Shown piece by piece: positions 1-10,994 of a DNA stretch of 64,000 nucleotides (position 1 is the stretch's first letter; each line of letters opens with the position of its first letter). Position numbers and translations under genes: made by a program. The notes beneath the pieces were generated by a model that saw nothing but the letters and a program-made list of their open reading frames with translations, was not told the DNA's origin and did no database searches. The stretch comes from Charina bottae (taxonomy: Eukaryota > Chordata > Lepidosauria > Squamata > Charinaidae), in NCBI GenBank assembly GCA_023362775.1, contig JALMGJ010000001.1:96213501-96277500 (forward strand), read 5' to 3'.

Positions 1-238
1 TGGGGAATGGATTGCTAGAGTACTATATATCAACCCAAAATTTTCATATATCTCAGCAGCAGCTGGGATCCAGAATGTTTTAAGACAACCTGTGACTTGT
101 CACACTTACATCATAAGGTGTTACTCCTTCATATGAAACTGCTAGCTACAGTACTAGCTTACAGCTGCTTTTCTCCACCAGCACAGGGGAAGGAAGTGCT
201 AGTCTTGTTGAATTACATCCCCCCCCCAAATCCTTCAC

Positions 239-397
239 CATTGGCCAGGCTTCCTGGAGTTGTAACTGAGTGATGTCTCCATAATAACCTAGAACATCCT
301 GAATGGTCTTTAGAAATGTTGGAGGTAAATGTGGATGACAACAATGTAAATTAATTCCAAAGTGGAGCTGGTAGCAGTATTCCTCCATAAAGATCTG
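239..397 (-). other. Candidate exon of an unrecognised gene
   Basis: On the minus strand a pyrimidine-rich tract ending in tandem AGs (399-398 and 396-395) precedes an open frame of about 53 codons. A GTGAAG donor candidate follows immediately (238-233). The frame contains EEYCYQLHFGINLHCC and a later LQLQEAWPM, reads like coding sequence and has no low-complexity character. It runs into a C-tract on the plus strand after the donor. I do not recognise the protein and it is not elastin-like, although ELN would be expected nearby. It could equally be a chance open frame or an old retroelement piece. Confidence 0.3.
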
Positions 398-745
398 CTG
401 GAAGAGAAAAAACCTGCCAGAAAGAGTGAGGTGGGAGTTGTCTGGGCCTTAGAAGAAACTGGATTTTTTTTGCCAAGGGCTGTTAGAGGTGGAAAAGTGA
501 CAGAACAGGTGTTACAAAATATAGTGTATAATTATTACACTTCTAATCTTGTCCAACAGCCTTGGCAGATTGCAAAGTTGGTAACAAAGGTGAAAAATAA
601 AAATTAAAAGCAGTAAATAATGTTAATAAATAGCACAGGAAAGATATGCTCAAACATGTGATAACCACTATACCAGTATAGTGTTGGCACCTAAAACAAA
701 CCTATCAAAATGTTTGGAAGAAGAAGGTTGTCATGGACACCAGAG

Positions 746-1104
746 GTGTCTTGAGGTTTAAAAAAGGTAAAGGTTCACCCCGCACATTTGTGCAGTTGTG
801 TCCGACTCTAGGGGCCGGTGCTCATCTCCGTTTGTTAGCCGAAGAGCCAGCGTTGTCCGAAGACACTTACGCGGTCATGTGGCCGGCATGACGTGCACGG
901 AACGCTGTTACCTTCCCACCGAAGTGGTACCTATTCATTTACTTGCATTTGCATGCTTTCGAATTGCTAGGTTGGCAAGAGCTGGGGCGAGTGCGGGAGC
1001 TCACTCCGTCATGCGGGGCTAGGGATTCGAACCTCCGAACTTGCGATCGACAAGCCTGGCGTCTTACCCGCTGAGCCATCGCGCCCCTACTGTCTTGAGG
1101 TTTA
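746..1104 (-). mobile_element. Sauria-type tRNA-derived SINE with 14-bp target duplication
   Basis: Read on the minus strand, the element starts with a tRNA-like head at about 1087: GGCTCAGCGGGTAAGACG resembles box A and GGTTCGAATCC is box B. It ends near 761 with a BovB-like tail (AGTCGGACACAACT). The 14-bp sequence TGTCTTGAGGTTTA occurs exactly at 746-759 and 1091-1104, bracketing it as a target-site duplication. Related copies are at 12.3-12.8 and 35.0-35.3 kb, in the same orientation. Confidence 0.88.
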
Positions 1105-1244
1105 CTGGCAGATAAATATGTGTAGTAAGCTGAGAAGAAAAAGCAGATGAACACTGCTGGAGTGAAGAGGAGGAGGGGAAAAAAGAAGCTTCACCAGTGT
1201 TCAAATATTGATCCTGTCTTTTTTCCCTAGAGCTCAGGCTGATG

Positions 1245-1720
1245 AACATTAACCTCACAACTGGTTTGTAAAGGAAGTGAAGCTGACAGACTAATGGGCT
1301 CCAAATCATCCAGGGAGTGATTTTGTCTTCAAGATTTTTATTAATTACTTTGACAAAGCAGTGGAGGAGATGCTTAACAAGTTTGGAAGTCCAAAAACCA
1401 GATATGAGAACTAATATTCTGAAAGATAGCAACAAAATTCAAAAGGATCTTGAACATTTAGAAAAGCGGATTGAAAAAAAAACCACAGAATGAAGTTTAA
1501 TGGAGAAAAATGCAGTTTTTCACTTAGAGGAAGAAAATCAAACGCACAAGTCCAGGGTAGCTGGTAGCTGGCTTGGTAACTGGACATAAAAAAACTCTTG
1601 GAACTCTAATTGATCACAAGCAGTGTCAGCAGTGTGAAGTGACTGCTAAAAAGGGAAATGTAATATTAGGCTGCATCAGTAGAAGCAGCTTCAATATTTG
1701 CGTGGGCTGATGCACTGGTG
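1245..1720 (+). mobile_element. Degenerate CR1-type LINE reverse-transcriptase fragment
   Basis: With frameshifts and stops, the plus strand reads as the C-terminal part of a CR1 reverse transcriptase: FDKAVEE near 1350, then LEKR..KKTTE..MKFN and KTLGTLIDHK, ending with an AAKKGN.ILGCI block near 1650-1680. No intact frame remains. Confidence 0.6.
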
Positions 1721-1944
1721 TAATGGTCTGTGGGAATGACCTTGGGAGATAGGAGGAAGAACCGCAGTCTAGACAACAGTCAGATAAGAGGCAGCTGAGC
1801 CCTTAGAAGCAATGGGAATGTGGCTTCTCAGAAGGGACCCTCCCTAGTTTCTTGGGCTGTGAAGGTAAGAGGGGACAGATGTGCTTTCATTGTTTTTATA
1901 AGAATTTTATTAAGTTTCAAGCAAAGATAATAGCTACAGAAAAA

Positions 1945-2032
1945 CAGTGGAGGACAGGAAGGCCCGGCGTGCTATGGTCCATGCGGTCACGAAGAGTCGG
2001 ACACGACTAAACGACTGAACAACAACCACAAA
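1945..2032 (+). mobile_element. BovB (RTE) LINE 3' terminal fragment
   Basis: A short piece ends with GAAGAGTCGGACACGACT followed by AAACGACTGAAC, the characteristic BovB 3' end, here truncated to under 100 bp. Longer copies are at 29.1, 44.8 and 51.4 kb. Confidence 0.75.
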
Positions 2033-2241
2033 GAAAAAAAAAGAAAAAACTAAAAAAGTGTAGAAACACAAGAGAAAATTTTTCAAAATTACAAAAAGAG
2101 GTGACTTCCGACTTTTAACAGCAAGGATATACAACAATTTTCCATAATCAATCCCTTACTCTATATTAAACAAAAATCACATTATTTCTATAAATCATTC
2201 CACTGGCACATTATAAAAATCACTAAATACAGTTGCTCCCT

Positions 2242-2245
<4 letters not shown>

Positions 2246-2290
<45 letters not shown>

Positions 2291-2450
2291 CACACACACA
2301 CACACACACACATACACATACACATACACACATACATACACACACACACATATACACACATACATACATACACACACACACATACATACATACACACACA
2401 CACATACATACATACACACATACATACACACACACACATACATACATAAA
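2246..2450. repeat. Compound (TA)n(CA)n(CATA)n microsatellite
   Basis: About 43 bp of pure TA (2246-2288) run into about 160 bp of CA interspersed with CATA units. All long open frames here in several registers are artefacts of the repeat. Confidence 0.97.
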
Positions 2451-2890
2451 CACAAACCTCCTAATCAACTTCCCCCCAAAGATAACATTTATTTAATTAT
2501 TTCCTTCCTACTACTATTCTATACATTCCTGTCTACTATAATAAAGATCAAACTAAAAAACATATAAATTGTCTGCCATTGTACTTGATAAAACAACAAT
2601 TTTAATAATCTTAATCATATTAAACCCAAAAACAGACATTTATTATTTTTTTATTATACCTTAATCATCTTAATCCAAATTGTTAAAGACAAATGAAATC
2701 AGCCAAACCCTAAAAGCAATCCAGATAAATATTCTTAAACCCTCATCCCCCTTCAAAATAAACCAGAGCATTTACATATCCCCACAATGCGCACAGAGGG
2801 AGAGATGTCCTTTCAGACTCGCAAGATTCTGTTAATGTAACCTTACAATAAAGATCGAACTAGGACTCCTGGGTGTGCTTCTTGTCTGGA

Positions 2891-3595
2891 CTACCTCGCA
2901 AGGCTAACAACTGGATACAGATAAAGAAACCCTGGCAACTCATTGGCGATCACTCGTAGCCGAGTAAGATTGTCTTCCAAGGGTAAAATTTTAACAGTGG
3001 ATCCGTAAGTGGCTGTAAAGGCCAATTCTGGATCCGCACAACCTCCCACAATGAGGGCATAGGTTTCCAGGTGGGAGACGGTCATGATGAGGGTTTGCTT
3101 GACGTGCCTTGCTTTTACAGTAGCTCCTTTCTCCCTTTCGCCCTGTACTCGTGCTTCTTCAAAGTCCATAGCGCCTTTAATAAAGGCTGGCCTCCAATTG
3201 AAACGCTTATGAGTTATGGCTTCCCAGTTCTCAATGCTGATATTACATTTTTTAAAATTAGCTTTGAGCGTGTCTTTGAATCTCTTTTGCTGTCCACCAA
3301 TATTCTGTTTTCCATTCTTAAGTTGGGAGTAAAGTAGCTGCTTTGGAAGACGATGGTCAGGCATTCGAACAACATGGCCGGTCCAGCGAAGTTGATGTTG
3401 GATGATCATTGTTTCAATGCTGGTGGTTTTCGCTTCTTCTAATACGCTAACATTAGTCCACCTATCTTCCCAAGTAATTTGCAGCATTTTTCGGAGGCAG
3501 CGTTGATGGAATCTTTCAAGAAGTTGGAGGTGGCGTTTGTAGAGGGTCCATGTTTCACAGGCGTACAGAAGGGTTGGTAGCTTGGCAACTACAGC
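2891..3595 (-). mobile_element. Non-LTR retrotransposon fragment, reverse-transcriptase C-terminal region
   Basis: The minus-strand frame 2891-3487 (198 codons) contains LRWTGHVVRMPDHRLPKQLL and KRFKDTLKANFKKC, the conserved region downstream of the RT domain in non-LTR elements. Read-through above 3487 extends the similarity to about 3590 (an LLYACETWTLY..HL-type block). The frame is open for 198 codons, but the RT catalytic core is absent. The exact clade is uncertain. Confidence 0.65.
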
Positions 3596-4112
3596 TCAGA
3601 TGAGTATTGTCACACACTCCATGTGGGGCTACCTTTGAAGACAATTCATGAGGTACAGTTGGCACAGGACACAGCAGCCAGGCGAATGGCGAGTGTAAAC
3701 CTGATTTACGCACCATAACACCAATACTGTCACTCCACTAGTTGCCAAGCAGCTTCTGAGCATGATTCAAAACATCCTCACCACACAGCTCTGGTTTATT
3801 TTAGGGATCATCTCCTCGAAATTGTGAAATCCTGTAGAGAAGCTGTGCTCGGGGTCCTGCTCTTGGGCCCCTTCCCTCTGGAGGTACCCCAGCCCGCTTC
3901 CCTGTTAGTCTTCCGTAAAGACCCTTTTTTAAATGGGACTTCAGTGGTTGAGTTTTGTGGTGGCAACGGCTGCCAGAGTTGCTATGATTTTATCTGATTT
4001 TATGGGGGATTAGTTTTATGGTTGATTTTAGAGTTTCTTTGTATATGAAGCTGTAAATCACCTGGAGTCTTAGGACAGGATGGTATATAAATAATTGTAA
4101 TAAATAAAATAA
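3595..4112 (+). mobile_element. L2-like LINE 3' end
   Basis: This is a degenerate pol C-terminus and 3' UTR. It ends with GTAAATCACCTGGAGTCTTAGGACAGG and a TATAAATAATTG-type A/T-rich tail at 4070-4112, the usual L2 tail pattern. It abuts the RT fragment on its left and a CR1-like fragment on its right. Confidence 0.6.
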
Positions 4113-4116
4113 TAAT

Positions 4117-4560
4117 GTTGTTATATACTGAATTGATCAGACCACACCTTGAGTATGGTGTCCAGTTCTGAGCATCACATTTTAAGAAACATGCAGGCAA
4201 ACCAATGCTGATGGTCAGAAGATGCAAAACCAAGGCTTATGAAGAGACCAAGGGAACTGGGAGAAGACTGAGGAGTGATATAATAGCATCCTTCAAGTAC
4301 CTAAAGAGGTATCATATAGAAAAAAAGTTAAAAGCCTGTCCTCCTCTATCCCGGAGTGCAGGATATCATAAAATCATCTTAATTTCCAGGAAGGAAGAAT
4401 CTGGTTGAATGTTAGGAAAATTTCCTGAGAATTAGAACTGATTGATAGTGGAACAAATTGCTGAGAAAGGTCTCTGCTTTCCTTTACTGGGTATCTTCAA
4501 GCAGAGGCTAGCCAGCCATCAGTCCACGATCCTTTGTTTAGATGCCTGCACCAAGTGGGT
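4117..4560 (+). mobile_element. CR1/L3-like LINE fragment
   Basis: The sequence near 4135-4165 translates as a broken RPHLEY.VQF block. It is followed by the region ending in IFKQRLASHQS near 4495, both typical of the region downstream of RT in CR1/L3 elements. Multiple frame breaks are present. Confidence 0.55.
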
Positions 4561-4970
4561 GGTAGGACAAGTGACCTCAACTGGTCTTTCCCCACTTGCA
4601 CCCGAAATAGCCTTAAGCCCTCCCTAGCTGTACTGGTGTTAAAGTGGTCCCTAAACTGACAGCAACTGGTGGTACTTCCAGAAGACAATCTGCCATACCT
4701 CCCTCCCCATGCTGGCGATGCCACAGATAGGTCAACCTCTGGGGTGAGAATGAACCTGTCACTTGTTGGTTACTGAAGGCTAGTACTCTGTATGCTTCCT
4801 CTCTTCAGGTCTAGGGCACTTTCTTGGAGAGGAAAAAGCCGGGCACAGATACCAGCTGCCATAGTACTGCAAGGTCTCTGTGACCGCCAGTCACCTAATC
4901 AATGGGGTGTGGGAGCTACATAGTAAAGGGGATTTCTGGCTCCCTCTGTGGGTTTTGAGAGAATTCGTTC

Positions 4971-5222
4971 TAGGCTGACCATATTTCCTTGAGACAAAAA
5001 CAGGACCCTAACCTACCCACGGCTCACGCGCACGCACGCACTCTGTCTAACAAAGCCTCGCCAGCAGCGTGGTCCCTGCGGCGCCCCAGCAAACGGGGTG
5101 GGTGGGTGCTCTCTCATTGAGAACGGGACAAAATGGACATTTTTATTAAAACGATGGGACGGTCGGGAATTGTTTAAAAAACGGGACTGTCCCGTTCAAA
5201 ACAGGACGTATGGTCAGCCTAA
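4971..5222. mobile_element. Short inverted-terminal-repeat DNA element with TA ends
   Basis: TAGGCTGACCATA at 4971 is mirrored by TATGGTCAGCCTA ending at 5222. The interior is GC-rich and pairs further (ACAGGACC against GGACTGTCC). The 252-bp element has no coding capacity. Its superfamily is unresolved. Confidence 0.7.
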
Positions 5223-5699
5223 TTAGTTATCTGCCATTTGTTGAGAAGACTTGTTTTGAGTGTTGGATAGTGGAATCAGCTGTTGGGAAGCTTGCTCTGA
5301 GTGCAAGTCTAGCACTTTGTCAAAAGAGTGCTAAATCTACTCTCAAAATATGTCTGCCAAATGGTTGATTAGTGGGCTGGAGGACAATTCAATAAAGTGC
5401 TCCCCAGAGAATTGTCCAATGGCTTAAGGAAGTACCAAGTTTTGACAGATGGCTAATCCCACTAGTCAACTGTCAAACCCATCCACCAATTACAACAGCG
5501 CTATGATTGGAGAAGGGTTTTCCACCAGCTGGTATCTTCCAGAATGGATGGCAGGAAAGGCAGAGGGTTTCACCAGTGGCTTTACACACTGAGCCCCTGA
5601 AATCAGAACAGCACCATCTGGTGTCAAGGCAAAATTGAGGCTGTAAAGGCAGGGTAGGGATCGGCAGTGGGGACAACAAGGTTTATACCAGTATAATTT

Positions 5700-5889
5700 T
5701 CTGCTGGTTCAAGGATAGGCCCCATAATATCCTCCTTTTTGAGATCTTACCATCTTGTGGGTTTTTTATCTGTTTATTATATTGTAATTTTTGGTTCATA
5801 GGTTTTTAATGGTTAATGTTGTAAACCGCCCAGAGTCCACTAATTGTGGAGATGGGCGGTGATAAATTTGAGTAATAAATAAATAAATA
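5700..5889 (+). mobile_element. L2-like LINE 3' tail
   Basis: It ends with GTAAACCGCCCAGAGTCCAC, GATGGGCGGTGATAAAT and then (AATA)n. The same tail recurs at 16773-16843, 22170-22257, 42908-42962 (minus strand), 49915-49980 and 54484-54540. Confidence 0.65.
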
Positions 5890-6339
5890 GGTAGAATAAC
5901 CCATGGGGAAAGATTCAATGGCTCCTCCTTCCTGTACTATGATTTGATGACCTACATCCTTGCGTGGACAAGCCATGAACCTGTCTCCCTGCTCATAGTC
6001 CAATACCTTAACCACTCTACCACACTGACTGTGCAAAGTTTGTGTTCCACTCTTTGAGGATTAATTTTGACCCCTCTCCTACTTCCCAAATTCATGAAAA
6101 GTCTGGACTGAGTGTTTCAACCCATTGTGTTATTTTTGCTTCCAGAATTCAGTCTTTCAATATGCACTGAAGTGAGTACCTCTAAACATGTTAGAATGCT
6201 TCTTTCTCTCTTTAAATGCTTAGCATACATTTCAATATACTTCAATCCTATAAAGCCATGTGATCTGATATAAATGCAAGATTTAGAACAGAAAAGGAAT
6301 TTCATGAAAATTCATGATCATAGGCAGAACTCAAGAATA

Positions 6340-6690
6340 TTTATTTATTTAATTTTTATCCCACCTTTATTATTTTTTATAAATAACTCAAGGTGGCAAA
6401 CATACCTAATACTCCTTCCTCCTCCTATTTTCCCCACAACAGCAACCCTGTGAGGTGGTTTGGGCTGAGAGAGAGTGACTGGCCCAAGGTCACCCAGCCG
6501 GCTTTCATGCCTAAGGCGAGACTAGAACTCTCAGTCTCCTGGTTTGCCATTGGCTCCTTCCTAGGGCTGAGAGACAGGGACTGGCCCAAGGTCACCCAGC
6601 CGGCTTTCATGCCTAAGGCGGGACTAGAACTCCCAGTCTCTTGGTTTCTAGCCCGTTGCCTTAACCACTAGACCAAACTGGCTCTGTATA
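6340..6690 (-). mobile_element. tRNA-derived SINE with internal tandem duplication
   Basis: On the minus strand it begins near 6685 with AGCCAGTTTGGTCTAGTGG (box A-like). It continues with the degenerate box B AGTTCTAGTCC and ends in an A-rich tail near 6350. A block of about 80 bp around GGCCCAAGGTCACCCAGC occurs twice (about 6466-6544 and 6571-6648). Relatives lie at 19938-20190 and 49738-49850, and a 3'-end piece lies at 61385-61447. Confidence 0.75.
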
Positions 6691-7321
6691 AGTTATATAA
6701 TATATAAGCGAATTGCCTGAAAAGCCTGCATATTGCTGTTGCTGATAAATGAGAATCAATTTGCAAAAGAAATACGTGAAGGCAAAGTGAATGGATCAAG
6801 AGGTAGGGGAAGACCAAGAAGGTTGTGGTTGAAATGGATGTCCCCAGAGAGATTGATGAGGAAGTTGAAGAACAAAAGCTACAAAGAGATATGGTGGAAG
6901 CAAGGATGGTTTGCTGGTGAATAGTTCTGGTATAAACGAGAGTCAGCTATCTTTTCTTTTCTTAGCACAGGCTTTTAATTTCTTTGGCTTACTATTTCTA
7001 CGGGTTGCATAATGTTGCTTACACTGAAAGGAAATAGCCTAATGGAGGAGGAAACAGAGGAGGAAAACAAAACTGTGGCTGTCAGCTGCTGGTCTGCCAG
7101 GTCTGAAGAGGCATTGCTACAAGATCCCCAAACTGATAGTGCCCCCGCCCAAAATCTGATTCATGAATTGGAAGAGACGCTTTGGGGCACTGAAATCAAC
7201 CCCTAAACGCATCACCCTGCGCACACCGCTGAAACCGCCTGCCCATCTCACTCTGACCCCTGAGAAAAATGCACAATGCTCATCAGTAAGATATCCTCCA
7301 GCAATGTTTAGTGAATGCCAG
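6690..7321. other. Region downstream of TMEM270
   Basis: There is no recognisable gene. On the minus strand an ATTAAA at 6979-6974, about 345 bp past the TMEM270 stop, is a possible polyadenylation signal. The open frames at 6733-6924 and 7012-7357 (plus) show no family I recognise. Confidence 0.35.
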
Positions 7322-10300
7322 CTAGATCAGCAATTCCTGCCTTGGGAGAAGAGCTGAGGGAGGGGTCATCGCCAGTCCCCCTGCTGTTTCCTTTTTGTCT
7401 TCTTCAGCCTGGTCTCTGGCCATCTGGGCAGCCTGCTTGTAGCTGGCTTCCAGGGTCTGAACAATGCAGGACACAACCCAGATGAAGCAACAAACCGAGG
7501 TCCAGGCTACCTGAATCAGGAGGCTCTCCAGATTCCAGTAGCAGCTTTTCAGTAGTGAGATCCTCTGGGTAAGCTGCTCTTCTGGGACCTGGCAAGCAAA
7601 AACAGGGAAGAGCTCGTCACGGGGGGGGGGGGGGGGGGGGGCTGGGAGGAGTGGCTTGAACGGTGGCATTCTGGGAAGGGGAAAGGCCCGAGGACCTCTG
7701 CACCCCCCTGATCCTAGGGCACTCCATTAGCTGGGTTCAGACAACCTTCCTCCCCTTGAGTAGCTTTAAAAAGTGACTGAGTACACTGATGGAGGGCAGG
7801 TCAATTGAGGACTATCAGGCTCGAAGACTTAAATGTTGTCTCCAAAGCCAATTGCAGGGGAACAGCAGCAAAAGAGGGATTGTCTTCACCTCCTGATTGC
7901 AAGCGCTCCAAAGCCTTCTGGTTAGTCATGGTCAGAAACAAAACTCTGGACTAACCTAGGCCTGACCCAGCAGGGCTGTAACCTCATTTTAGCCTAGACT
8001 AGAGGCTGTTCGACAGAGCAGTAGTAAAACACCATCATCCAGTGCAGGAACCGGCAGAAAAGGACGCCGGCTTAAAAGACCCGCTGTTTTGCTGGGGCAA
8101 CAAAGCAAAACAGGATCTGCGTCTGCAGAGAAGCGAGGAGAGGAGAGAGGTGGAATAGGAAGCACCTCCTTTGATGCCAGTGACTGCAGGTCTTCTGCTG
8201 TCAGTTCTTAGATCCCATGGAATGGTCCCGCATGGGACTCGAGGAGAGGAACCAAAGGTCCCAGTCCCTGCCGTTTCTCCCCCCCCCCCCCCGCTTCTCT
8301 TGCAAGAAAAGGGGAGGGGGAGGAAGCCATGGAAGACTGCAGGTCTTCTGCTGCCAGTTTTCTGATGCCACAAAGCAATCTCTCCACGGAAAAGGAAGTT
8401 GCATCCCCACCGCGAAGGCCTGGGCAGCACTGCCTGTGGCTGCTGGTTGCAGAACCACGGCTGTTCTGCTGGTTCCCCTCTGGCACTGCTGCCGAGAGCT
8501 AAGCTGCTATGGAAAGGGGGGAACTGGCATCTGCCCAGCCCCCCCCCCCGCCCAGTTTAATGCCTAGGATGTGAGCTTTTAACACATATGTCCAGTGGTC
8601 TGGCAGAAGACTGTTGGACAGGTATCAAGAGCACACCTGACACCCCGCCTCTGGCTTTGGCATAGCTATTCCAAAACAGCTCCCTCCTAGTTCCAGTGCT
8701 TCATCTCGAGCTACAGTGGCCATTTTTGACACGTGGCCAGCAGTCTTCTGGAAGACTGCTGAACGTGGGTATAAGAAGCTGTCCTCCCACTGCCCGTGGC
8801 TAAGGCACTGTAGCCCCTAAGCAGTGGGGTGGGGGTGGGGACCGGGCAGGGACTGGCCAAAAAGCTGCTTCCAGCCGACTTCCCCGCCCTGGCACTCTTT
8901 TTTGCCCGGTGTGAGAGTGCCGATTCCCTCATGTCCCAAAGGCAGGTGGCCTTGGACACCAGTGGCCAGGAACCAAAGGAAGGGGGAGTCCAGAGAAGCC
9001 ACCTTCTGGCCAATAGAAGCCGGGCAGCCCTGCCCCTCCCCACCCCTAACATTACTGCACGATGTGCTTCTGACAGACTGGGCAGCACAACTTGTGCCAG
9101 AAGAAAATGCTACTTTTGAGGCAGAGCAGAAAACAGCCAGAGGCAAGGGGCAGGTGGAGAGCAATGTTACGTGTTCATGTCCTCAACAACATGTTAGTGA
9201 GCTGTCTATGCACACGGCAAGCAGAACATGATGAGCTCCAGGGTGCAAACCCAGTGCCTGACCTTGCTGCTGACTTTTCCACCAATTGTTGCAAGGTGTT
9301 TTTCCTTTGAGATTGGCCTGGAAACTGCAGCTCACAGCAGAATACTGTGACTAGAATGGTGAAGGGGGCAACTTCCTCTGTTCACAATACATCTGCCCTA
9401 AAACAGCTGCATCTGCTCTAAGCCCAGTTCAGATCTAGTGGAGATACACTATCAAAGGTACCGTGTTTGTTAAAGATTATCTGAACAGAAGCTAAAAGAT
9501 TTAGGTACAGGTAGTCCTCGACTTACAACCACAATTGGGACTGGAACTTCCATTGCTAAGCAAGGTGGTCATTAAGTGAGTCATGCCCGATTTTATGACC
9601 TTTTTTGCTGCAGTCATTGTGAATCACCATGGTCACTAAGTGAATCATGTGGTCATTAAGCAAATCCGGCTTCCCCCATTGACTTTGCTTGTCAGAAGCT
9701 GGCTGGGAAGGTGGCAAATGGCGACCATGTGATCCCGGGACACTGCAACCATTGTAAATACATGCCGATTGCAAAGTGCCTGAATTTTGATCATGTGACC
9801 ACGGGGACACTGTGACGGTCGTAAGTGCGAGGACCGGTCGCAAGTCACTTTTTCAGCACTGTCGTAACTTTGAACAGTCACTAAATGAATGGTCGTAAGT
9901 CGAGGACTACCTGTATTCCTATTTCACTCACCCTGATTATTGAATTCCCTGATCACAGTTGATGCTCTTATTCACTTTCAGCATCAACTACTGTAAAGGC
10001 TGTCTTGTTCACTTAGCCTTAAGACTGAAGTCTTGTTGTGCTGTTTATTTTTATTTATAAAATACATAGCCCACATTTTCATTGTTTTAACAATTGCCAA
10101 ACTGGGATGCAATTCAATAAATGTTTAAAAACATATGGATGTACTCATGTACACACATATTTAAAAATCCTTAGTTTAAAAAGTTACTATTAAAAAAGGA
10201 GTAATGGTATAAAAGCCTTCACAATGTATTTACTGATTGGCTGAGATTGTTGCAATAATATCCTTTAGGGTAATTTTTAATCTGTATGATCATTTTTAAG

Positions 10301-10994
10301 GAGAAGAGGCTATTTTTTTCCATTAATGATTTAACTAATCAAACCCTAATTATTCAAATTTGATTCAATTCAGTGTGAACTGATACTGGTAGTTTAATTC
10401 AGTTTAACTAATTGCAGGAGCATTCACTGGGGGTATAAAAAAAGTCAAGAGGGAGGCCACAGTTGTGGCTATCGTCTTGACTCTTTGACTCCCCACGGCA
10501 CCCCTGGATTAATGAGTGCCCCAATCTGTGCACTTGCCAGCTCTGGATCCCCCGTTTCTGTGCCCTGTCTGGAGGACCTTCCCACCCTGTGCCTCTCACC
10601 AGCCTTCGTAGGAGTGATCTCCAGCCATACTCCTTGGCTCCATTGTGAACTTGCCATGCCAACAGCAGGAGCATCATGGAAGCTAGGAGCACATTTTGCG
10701 CCCAACAGAAGAGGAAGTCTATGGTCAGCTCCATGGAGGCCTGGATCCAGCACAGGAGGTCCCACTGAATCTGCTTCAGACAGAAATACCAACTCAGAAT
10801 CCCCTCCCGCAGCGAGAGAAGGTGCAGGTACAGGGTCCTCAGCCCCCCTCGAACTGCTCCCTGTAGGCTTTTCCCCATAGTTGTTGGGAGCGAGGATCCT
10901 GACTCAGGAAATCTGCTAGAAGGGTGCGTCTTGGGCTCCATGAGGAAGCGCTGCTTGGCAAGAGATGGCGCAGCACACAGCACTCTCCAGAGAC
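7322..10994 (-). CDS. TMEM270: TMEM270 homologue (exons 2 and 3 as numbered in mammals)
   Basis: TMEM270 (WBSCR28) is a small multipass membrane protein of unknown function next to ELN in mammals. Two exons are seen. The upstream exon is ~10994-10600; its end is set by donor GTGAGA at 10599-10594 after codon CTG. The last exon is 7588-7322; it follows the acceptor TTTTTGCTTGCCAG and ends in TAG. Both sides of the junction are phase 0, so the frame joins cleanly. Membrane-like stretches are LLASMMLLLLAWQV in the upstream exon and VAWTSVCCFIWVVSCIV in the last, followed by a charged A/Q/E/D-rich tail, as in mammalian TMEM270. Order and strand relative to METTL27 agree with human. The 5' boundary of the upstream exon is uncertain: an acceptor after TTCATTCGCAG at 10995 is one choice. 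Only about 220 of the expected ~265 residues are placed. Identification rests on remembered mammalian sequence plus synteny. Confidence 0.68.
7621..7640. repeat. G20 homopolymer (C20 on the TMEM270 strand)
   Basis: Twenty consecutive G residues on the plus strand. On the minus strand this is a C-tract lying about 31-50 bp before the TMEM270 last-exon acceptor. Confidence 0.95.
7641..9505. other. GC-rich part of TMEM270 intron 2
   Basis: There is no exon I can support. Overlapping open frames on both strands at 8035-9310 reflect GC-richness. A direct repeat (ACTGCAGGTCTTCTGCTG) occurs at about 8184 and 8335. Runs of C occur at 8279-8292 and 8540-8549. Confidence 0.4.
9506..9915. mobile_element. 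Non-autonomous Tc1/mariner (Tigger-like) DNA element
   Basis: TACAGGTAGTCCTCGACTTA at 9506 is mirrored by TAAGTCGAGGACTACCTGTA ending at 9915. The outer TA on each side fits a TA target duplication. The interior repeats GTGGTCATTAAG and GACCATGTGATC-type words. It lies in TMEM270 intron 2 and has no transposase frame. Confidence 0.8.
10415..10506. mobile_element. Short hAT-like foldback element with a GTCAAGA core
   Basis: CAGGAGCATTCACTGGGGG is opposed by CTCCCCACGGCACCCCTG. The interior pairs AAGTCAAGAGGGAGGCC against the GTCTTGACT region. The flanks (ACTAATTG and GATTAATG) are only a rough match. It is a member of the family best preserved at 52166-52266 and 57778-57910, and lies in TMEM270 intron 2 just past the donor. 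Confidence 0.5.

Noticed and set aside
1010..1088. tRNA gene
   Set aside because: Box A and box B are present but belong to the head of a SINE with body, tail and target duplication; no independent tRNA gene is indicated.
2188..2496. Long frames of Cys/Val or His/Thr
   Set aside because: Translations of the TA/CA microsatellite.
2891..3487. Host gene with a 198-codon intact frame
   Set aside because: Contains the conserved post-RT block of non-LTR retrotransposons and no start context or splice structure.
8035..9310. Several overlapping open frames on both strands
   Set aside because: GC-rich intron; frames overlap in many registers and none resembles a protein family.
10408..10599. Continuation of the TMEM270 frame past 10600
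   Set aside because: The frame stays open but crosses a strong GTGAGA donor and then a hAT element; the downstream residues do not resemble TMEM270.
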